Shown here piece after piece: positions 59,364 through 64,000 of a stretch of 64,000 nucleotides of DNA; position 1 is the stretch's first letter, and the number at the start of each line of letters is the position of its first letter. The stretch lies in NCBI RefSeq assembly GCF_018390515.1, contig NZ_JAHBBK010000001.1, positions 1,116,001-1,180,000 of the forward strand, given 5' to 3'. The translations under genes and the position numbers were made by a program. The notes beneath the pieces are model-generated. The model searched no databases, was not told where the DNA came from, and worked only from the letters and a program-made list of their open reading frames with translations. The DNA is from Mucilaginibacter sp. Bleaf8. GTDB lineage: Bacteria; Bacteroidota; Bacteroidia; Sphingobacteriales; Sphingobacteriaceae.

Positions 59364-59756
59364 CTATTCGTACCGGCTGAATGCCCAGTAGCCCTCAATA
59401 TCTTTTTCGTAAGTTACCTGATACACGGTTCCCTCTACTGTAATCGGAAAGGTAAATTCCTGCAAACCTGCGCCTGCGGGTATATGATGGCTCACAATAC
59501 TATCGGCCACCATTTTAATAGCCTCAAACTGTTCATCTTCGCGCAGGGGCGGGTCGGGCAGCGCCATCCAATGGGTGTAGGCGGTAAGGCTTTGCGGGGC
59601 AGCCTGCGGCATGGCCCACGCGGGCACACCGTTTGCGTTAGCCAGCGCAGCTACCTGGTATATTTGCAGCGGTGTATTATCTGTAGCGTTAGCGTTGTAC
59701 AATAGTACCGGTTGCCCTTCGGCCGGTAAGTTTTCTTTTACGGAAATCCAGTTCAT
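59364..59756 (-). CDS. DUF551-containing protein
   Basis: 130 residues. It starts WISVKENLPAEGQPVLLY and has THWMALPDPPL near 62-72, the two conserved ends of DUF551, a short domain common in phages and bacteria. An extra C-terminal segment (FPITVEGTVYQVTYEKDIEG) is beta-strand-rich. Function unknown. It is not in an obvious operon; the next gene upstream (clpB) ends in its own terminator. Confidence 0.75.
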   Translation of the reverse strand: MNWISVKENLPAEGQPVLLYNANATDNTPLQIYQVAALANANGVPAWAMPQAAPQSLTAYTHWMALPDPPLREDEQFEAIKMVADSIVSHHIPAGAGLQEFTFPITVEGTVYQVTYEKDIEGYWAFSRYE

Positions 59757-59812
59757 GGTAAGCCAAAGGTATGAATGTTTGGCTATCCGCTCAAAACCAA
59801 ACCCATCGTCAC

Positions 59813-59843
59813 AAAAAAAGGGAGCTGCCTTACGGCAACTCCC
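59813..59843 (-). terminator. clpB terminator
   Basis: GGGAGcTGCC (59820-59829) pairs with GGCAaCTCCC (59834-59843) with one mismatch. On the minus strand the stem is followed directly by TTTTTTT (59813-59819). Confidence 0.9.
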
Positions 59844-59881
59844 CTATTCTGATCTAAACTCTATATTTTTGATTCTGATCT

Positions 59882-62473
59882 TTACTCGTTCAGAAACACA
59901 AATTGGTTATCAAACATATCCAGCTTAATGTGGCTGTCTTTATCCACTTTGCCGGCCAGTATTTGTTTAGAAAGCTCGTTGAGGATTTTCTTTTGAATCA
60001 CCCTTTTGAGCGGACGGGCACCAAACTGCGGATCGTATCCCAATTGGGCCAACCAGTCTAAAGCTTCTGCCGATGCATCGAGGTGAATACCCATTTCGGC
60101 CAGGGTTTGCTGCAAGCCCTTGAATTGCAGTTTTACAATATCGCTAAGCTCATCGCGGCCCAGCGGGGTAAACATGATGATCTCATCAATACGGTTCAAA
60201 AACTCGGGACGGATGGTTTGGCGCAACAGCTCGAACAGTTGGTTCTTGGTTTTGGCAACCACGCTTTCTTTATCAGCATCCTCAAAGTTTTCAAAATTTT
60301 GCTGGATGATGTGCGAACCGATGTTGGATGTCATGATCACGATGGTGTTCTTGAAATTCACCACGCGACCTTTATTGTCGGTTAAACGGCCGTCGTCCAA
60401 CACCTGCAGCAGAATGTTAAACACATCGGGATGTGCTTTTTCAATCTCGTCCAGCAAAATTACGCTGTAAGGTTTACGACGCACGGCTTCAGTTAACTGA
60501 CCACCTTCATCATACCCTACGTAGCCCGGAGGCGCACCAATTAAGCGGCTCACGGCATGGCGCTCCTGGTACTCGGACATATCTATACGCACCATCGATT
60601 GCTCATCATCAAACAGGAACTCGGCCAAAGCCTTGGCCAGCTCAGTTTTACCCACACCGGTTGTACCTAAAAATATGAACGAACCAATGGGGCGGCGTTT
60701 ATCCTGCAAACCGGCACGGCTGCGGCGTATAGCATCGCTTATGGCTTCAATAGCTTCTTCCTGCCCGGCTACGCGCTTGTGCAGTTCTTCTTCCAGGTGC
60801 AATAGCTTTTCGCGCTCACTTTGTACCATTTTAGTAATCGGAATACCAGTCCAGCGGGAAACTACACCGGCAATATCGTCGGCAGTAACCTCTTCTTTCA
60901 GCATTCGGCTGTCGGCCTGATTTTCGCGCAGGGCGGCTTTCAGCTTTTCAACCTCAGCTTCGGTTTCGCGGATTCGGCCGTAGCGCAATTCGGCTACCTT
61001 ACCATAATCGCCAGCACGTTCGGCCTGCTCGGCTTCCAATTTATAGGCTTCAATAGCTTCAATTTTTAAGTTGATGCCATCCACCAGGTCTTTTTCGCTT
61101 TGCCATTTAGCACGCAGCGAGTCGCGCTCGGCAGAAAGGTTGGCAATTTCTTCGCTTAAGCTTTTAACTTTATAATCGTCATTTTCGCGCTTAATCGCCT
61201 CACGCTCAATTTCAAGTTGCATAATGCGGCGCTCCAGCTCATCTACCGCTTCCGGAACGGAATTCATTTCCAGGCGTAGTTTGGAGGCAGCCTCGTCCAT
61301 TAAGTCGATAGCTTTATCGGGCAAAAAGCGGTCGGCAATGTAGCGTTGCGACATTTCGACCGAGGCAATAATCGCCTCATCTTTGATACGCACCTTGTGG
61401 TGTGCTTCGTAACGCTCTTTTAAACCCCGCAATATGGAAATAGCATCAGCAGCATCCGGCTCATCAACCATTACACGTTGAAAACGGCGCTCCAGCGCTT
61501 TATCTTTTTCAATGTATTTTTGATACTCGTTCAGTGTGGTTGCACCAATGGCACGCAGCTCACCACGGGCCAGGGCCGGTTTCAAAATATTGGCCGCATC
61601 CATAGCACCCTCGCCACCACCAGCACCTACCAAGGTGTGTATCTCGTCAATAAAGAGAATGATCTCACCATCGCTTTTGATCACTTCGCCAATAACGGCT
61701 TTCAGGCGTTCCTCGAACTCGCCTTTGTATTTGGCGCCGGCTACCAGCGCACCCATATCCAGCGAGTACACGGTTTTGGTTTTCAGGTTCTCGGGCGCAT
61801 CGCCTTTAATGATTCGGAAAGCAATACCCTCGGCAATAGCGGTTTTACCCACGCCTGGCTCGCCCACCAGTACCGGGTTGTTCTTGGTACGGCGTGATAA
61901 TATCTGGATCACGCGACGTATTTCTTCATCGCGGCCAATTACCGGATCAAGTTTACCCGACTCCGCATACTCGTTGAGGTTGCGGGCATATTTATTAAGT
62001 GCGTTGTAAGTAGCTTCGGCATTCTGCCCGGTCACTTTGCTGTCGCCACGAAGGCTGATAATAGCTGCTTTTAAATCTTTTTCGTTAACGCCGTAATCTT
62101 TCAAAGCGGCGCTGGTTTTATCATTTACAGACAGGATACCCAGCAACAAATGCTCTACGGATACAAACTCGTCTTTAAATTCTTTCAGGTAGCTTTGCGC
62201 TTTTTGCAAAGCGCTGTTGGTGTTTGATGATAAGTACAGTTCACTGCCGCTCACTTTCGGAAAACCGGCAACTTGCTGGTCTAACGTATCATTTAAGCGG
62301 CTGATATTAACGTTCAGTTTTTTCAGCAAATAGCTGATCACGTTTTCATCAACCAGTAACAAACCTTTCAGCAAGTGAGCATTCTCAATAGCCTGCTGCT
62401 GATTACCGGTTGCAATTTCGGAAGCTTTCTGGACAGCTTCCTGAGCTTTTATGGTAAAGTTGTTAAAATTCAT
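59882..62473 (-). CDS. clpB: ClpB disaggregase (Hsp100)
   Basis: 863 residues, full length. The N-terminal Clp_N repeats begin [21 protein letters not shown]+ domain 1 has [13 protein letters not shown] and [10 protein letters not shown]. The long coiled-coil middle domain runs about 400-520 ([20 protein letters not shown]). AAA+ domain 2 has [17 protein letters not shown] and [22 protein letters not shown]-terminal D2-small domain closes it with [12 protein letters not shown]. It rescues aggregated proteins together with DnaK. The promoter region carries two short palindromes. Confidence 0.98.
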   Translation of the reverse strand: MNFNNFTIKAQEAVQKASEIATGNQQQAIENAHLLKGLLLVDENVISYLLKKLNVNISRLNDTLDQQVAGFPKVSGSELYLSSNTNSALQKAQSYLKEFKDEFVSVEHLLLGILSVNDKTSAALKDYGVNEKDLKAAIISLRGDSKVTGQNAEATYNALNKYARNLNEYAESGKLDPVIGRDEEIRRVIQILSRRTKNNPVLVGEPGVGKTAIAEGIAFRIIKGDAPENLKTKTVYSLDMGALVAGAKYKGEFEERLKAVIGEVIKSDGEIILFIDEIHTLVGAGGGEGAMDAANILKPALARGELRAIGATTLNEYQKYIEKDKALERRFQRVMVDEPDAADAISILRGLKERYEAHHKVRIKDEAIIASVEMSQRYIADRFLPDKAIDLMDEAASKLRLEMNSVPEAVDELERRIMQLEIEREAIKRENDDYKVKSLSEEIANLSAERDSLRAKWQSEKDLVDGINLKIEAIEAYKLEAEQAERAGDYGKVAELRYGRIRETEAEVEKLKAALRENQADSRMLKEEVTADDIAGVVSRWTGIPITKMVQSEREKLLHLEEELHKRVAGQEEAIEAISDAIRRSRAGLQDKRRPIGSFIFLGTTGVGKTELAKALAEFLFDDEQSMVRIDMSEYQERHAVSRLIGAPPGYVGYDEGGQLTEAVRRKPYSVILLDEIEKAHPDVFNILLQVLDDGRLTDNKGRVVNFKNTIVIMTSNIGSHIIQQNFENFEDADKESVVAKTKNQLFELLRQTIRPEFLNRIDEIIMFTPLGRDELSDIVKLQFKGLQQTLAEMGIHLDASAEALDWLAQLGYDPQFGARPLKRVIQKKILNELSKQILAGKVDKDSHIKLDMFDNQFVFLNE

Positions 62474-62657
62474 GGTTATTAATATTGTTTAAAGCAACAA
62501 TCTGTATCATACTATTCAAATCCTTTGCCACAAGCATTTAAATGCAAGATTGTCATCTAAAATCAATTCCAACCGACAAATTGTCAAGTATTACTGCACA
62601 AAAAACAATATTCTTTTTTAGATGTAGTTCAAATATTGCACTTGTAATTCCGTAACT
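62474..62657. promoter_or_regulatory. clpB upstream region with short palindromes
   Basis: Contains GCATTTAAATGC (62534-62545, perfect 12-bp palindrome) and GACAAATTGTC (62575-62585, palindrome around one base), with no convincing TAnnTTTG element for clpB. They are candidate heat-shock control sites but not a known CIRCE sequence. Confidence 0.35.
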
Positions 62658-62750
62658 ATGAAAAAGATATTCACTGCCGTTGTTTCTTTATTTGTGTTGA
62701 TATTCTTTATTTTAACTTATGTATTCAGCACAGATTCAGCAAATTCATAA
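62658..62750 (+). CDS. Candidate 30-residue single-membrane-segment peptide
   Basis: ATG 62658 to TAA 62750. It reads MKKIFTAVVSLFVLIFFILT followed by YVFSTDSANS: a positive start, one hydrophobic helix, a short polar end. It lies in the 460-bp non-coding gap between clpB and the right-edge kinase. Such tiny membrane peptides are plausible in Bacteroidota, but the frame may be chance. The remainder of the gap (62751-62933) is very A+T-rich and I see nothing else in it. Confidence 0.35.
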   Translation: MKKIFTAVVSLFVLIFFILTYVFSTDSANS

Positions 62751-62933
62751 CTAATACCTTACTAAGGCTTTATCATAAATCGAGGTTATCTTCGCTGTAT
62801 TTAATATTTATTTAGTTTATGATAAGCCAAGAAATAACCAAAGATTAATAATATAAACAATTACCTAAATTCACATCTTTAAATCGATTAGTTTTATTAA
62901 AAATTTTAAATTTGATTAATTAAACTAATTGAT

Positions 62934-64000
62934 TTGAGAAGCTTCTTTTTTAGGCAGATATCTGTGCGTAAGCATATAGATTTCAGGAAGTATTATACCC
63001 TGCAAAACCTGGTTGGTGTAAAAAACGCAAGCATTATTTTTTTTCTTCTCAACTTTAGTTTCCGACTATATTATTGGCTATTTCCCGACAGCCTGAACCA
63101 ATCGCCTCATATCAGAGAGTATAATATATCAAACTGGGTTTATCTTTTTATCACCCCACTGTTTCACCTAATTAGTTATAAACTTGGCAAGCTATACCAT
63201 AAAAGCAAAGCTGGTATCACTGGCATTAACTACCTAACCGTTGCTTTTACCCAATACATTATTTTGTGCGGCATGACGGGTAGCTTCATAGCTATGCACA
63301 ATATGCGCAATACCTTAACGCTGTTTTTAATAAGCCTGCTTACCATGGGTATTGTATTCGTGCTGCAATTTACGCAGGCCTTATTTATTAGCCTTACTAC
63401 GGCAGCAGTTTTCATCAGCGTTTCACTCGCCATTACCAATAGTCCGTTTGAGCGGGTGGGTAATACTTTGGTTTGCATCGTGCTGCTAACCGGATACTAT
63501 TTTATTACCCGTTTTATTTACGATTATAAAGCCAACCACTTTCAGCAACTTACTGAAATAAAAGCCAAAAACCTGGAAATTGAAAAAGCAAGCTTGTTTA
63601 AAACTGAGGTTTTGGGCATGGTAGCCCATGATTTGCGCAACCCCATTGCCGCTATCGAATCCATAAGCATGCTAATGGAATTGAACGAACTGGATGATGA
63701 CATGCAGGATAACGTAAACATGATCAAAGCATCATGTGTGAAAGCGCGTACCATTATCAACGATTTGCTGGATGTAGCCCGCAATGACAACAGCAACGAA
63801 ACGATGGCCCAGGCTATGATAGTTGAAGTGAACAGCCTGGTGAAAGAGATAGTACAGGAGTGGCAGGATAAGGCTGACGTGCACAACCATATACTGTTTT
63901 TTGCGCCCGAGTATCCTTTATATGCCCGCATCAATACCCAGCGCTTTCACCGGGTAATTGATAACCTGATCAGCAACGCCATTAAATTTTCAAAGGAAGA
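62934..64000 (+). CDS. Membrane sensor histidine kinase, N-terminal part (C-terminus outside window)
   Basis: An open frame without stop runs to the right edge. There is no ATG near the front. TTG 62934 (first codon given) or GTG 62964 are the possible starts. The first 190 residues contain about six hydrophobic segments (for example IIFFLLNFSFRLYYWL, LTVAFTQYIILCGMTGSF). A coiled linker (HFQQLTEIKAKNLEIEKA) leads to the dimerisation helix with VLGMVAHDLRNPIAAIESIS, holding the phosphoacceptor histidine. The ATPase N-box is beginning at the edge (FHRVIDNLISNAIKF). Its input is a polytopic membrane domain; ligand unknown. Confidence 0.88.
   Translation, partial: MRSFFFRQISVRKHIDFRKYYTLQNLVGVKNASIIFFLLNFSFRLYYWLFPDSLNQSPHIREYNISNWVYLFITPLFHLISYKLGKLYHKSKAGITGINYLTVAFTQYIILCGMTGSFIAMHNMRNTLTLFLISLLTMGIVFVLQFTQALFISLTTAAVFISVSLAITNSPFERVGNTLVCIVLLTGYYFITRFIYDYKANHFQQLTEIKAKNLEIEKASLFKTEVLGMVAHDLRNPIAAIESISMLMELNELDDDMQDNVNMIKASCVKARTIINDLLDVARNDNSNETMAQAMIVEVNSLVKEIVQEWQDKADVHNHILFFAPEYPLYARINTQRFHRVIDNLISNAIKFSKE

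Noticed and set aside
61536-62009. Long open frame (about 157 codons) on the plus strand opposite clpB, and a similar one at 61478-61897.
   Set aside because: Both run antisense to highly conserved clpB codons; the composition is a shadow of the real frame and no start or promoter supports them.

Overview
The window is chromosomal DNA from a Bacteroidota bacterium, most likely family Sphingobacteriaceae (Mucilaginibacter/Pedobacter type). Supporting evidence: a SusC/SusD/SusE starch locus, a SusR-like regulator, a GbsR-type regulator, DUF4199 and BatA-type proteins, a Y_Y_Y/propeller sensor kinase, almost no Shine-Dalgarno sequences, and promoters matching the Bacteroidota pattern TTTG/TTG, about 20 bp, TAnnTTTG (clearest for guaB, trxB, the BatA gene and the 58.9 kb gene). 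The genus is an inference. No tRNA, rRNA, CRISPR array, transposase or prophage was seen. Both ends cut through histidine kinase genes.

Layout. 0-4.5 kb: kinase fragment; membrane SRPBCC protein; TIGR01777 epimerase; DCC/DUF393 thiol protein; GbsR/MarR regulator with matching palindromes in front of itself and of the DCC gene. 4.8-16.6 kb: a sus-like starch locus on the minus strand (GH13, SusC, SusD, SusE, GH31, then a separately promoted SusR-like regulator). 17.2-25.5 kb: a thioester alpha-2-macroglobulin and PBP1C, separated by an unusual helically phased GGWACA repeat array. 25.6-35.2 kb: nucleotide-sugar epimerase, GT2, secreted transglutaminase-like protein, then a tightly packed unit GT2 / membrane protein / GH3-type adenylase / dxr / rseP ending in a 24-bp terminator stem. 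35.6-39.6 kb: propeller sensor kinase plus LuxR response regulator, preceded by spaced CACGG repeats. 39.7-44.3 kb: an operon of a BatA/VWA protein, a dihydroorotase homologue that has lost its metal ligands, an acidic protein and a DUF4199 protein. 44.5-50 kb: aldo/keto reductase, repeat element, lipoprotein, GH20 hexosaminidase, trxB. 50.2-51.4 kb: a small AT-rich cluster of XRE-like regulators and short ORFs. 51.4-64 kb: LOG protein, guaB, paired M16 peptidases, ferritin, several small conserved proteins, clpB, and the start of another histidine kinase.

How they work together. The sus block imports and degrades alpha-glucans: the SusC/D/E outer-membrane complex binds and imports, the periplasmic GH13 and GH31 cut to glucose, and the SusR-like membrane regulator senses the product. 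A2M and PBP1C form the known envelope-defence pairing. dxr and rseP serve isoprenoid supply and envelope stress proteolysis. The best candidates for undescribed biology are the phased GGWACA array upstream of pbpC, the dead dihydroorotase in the BatA operon, and the GbsR operator pair. None of these is proven by sequence alone.
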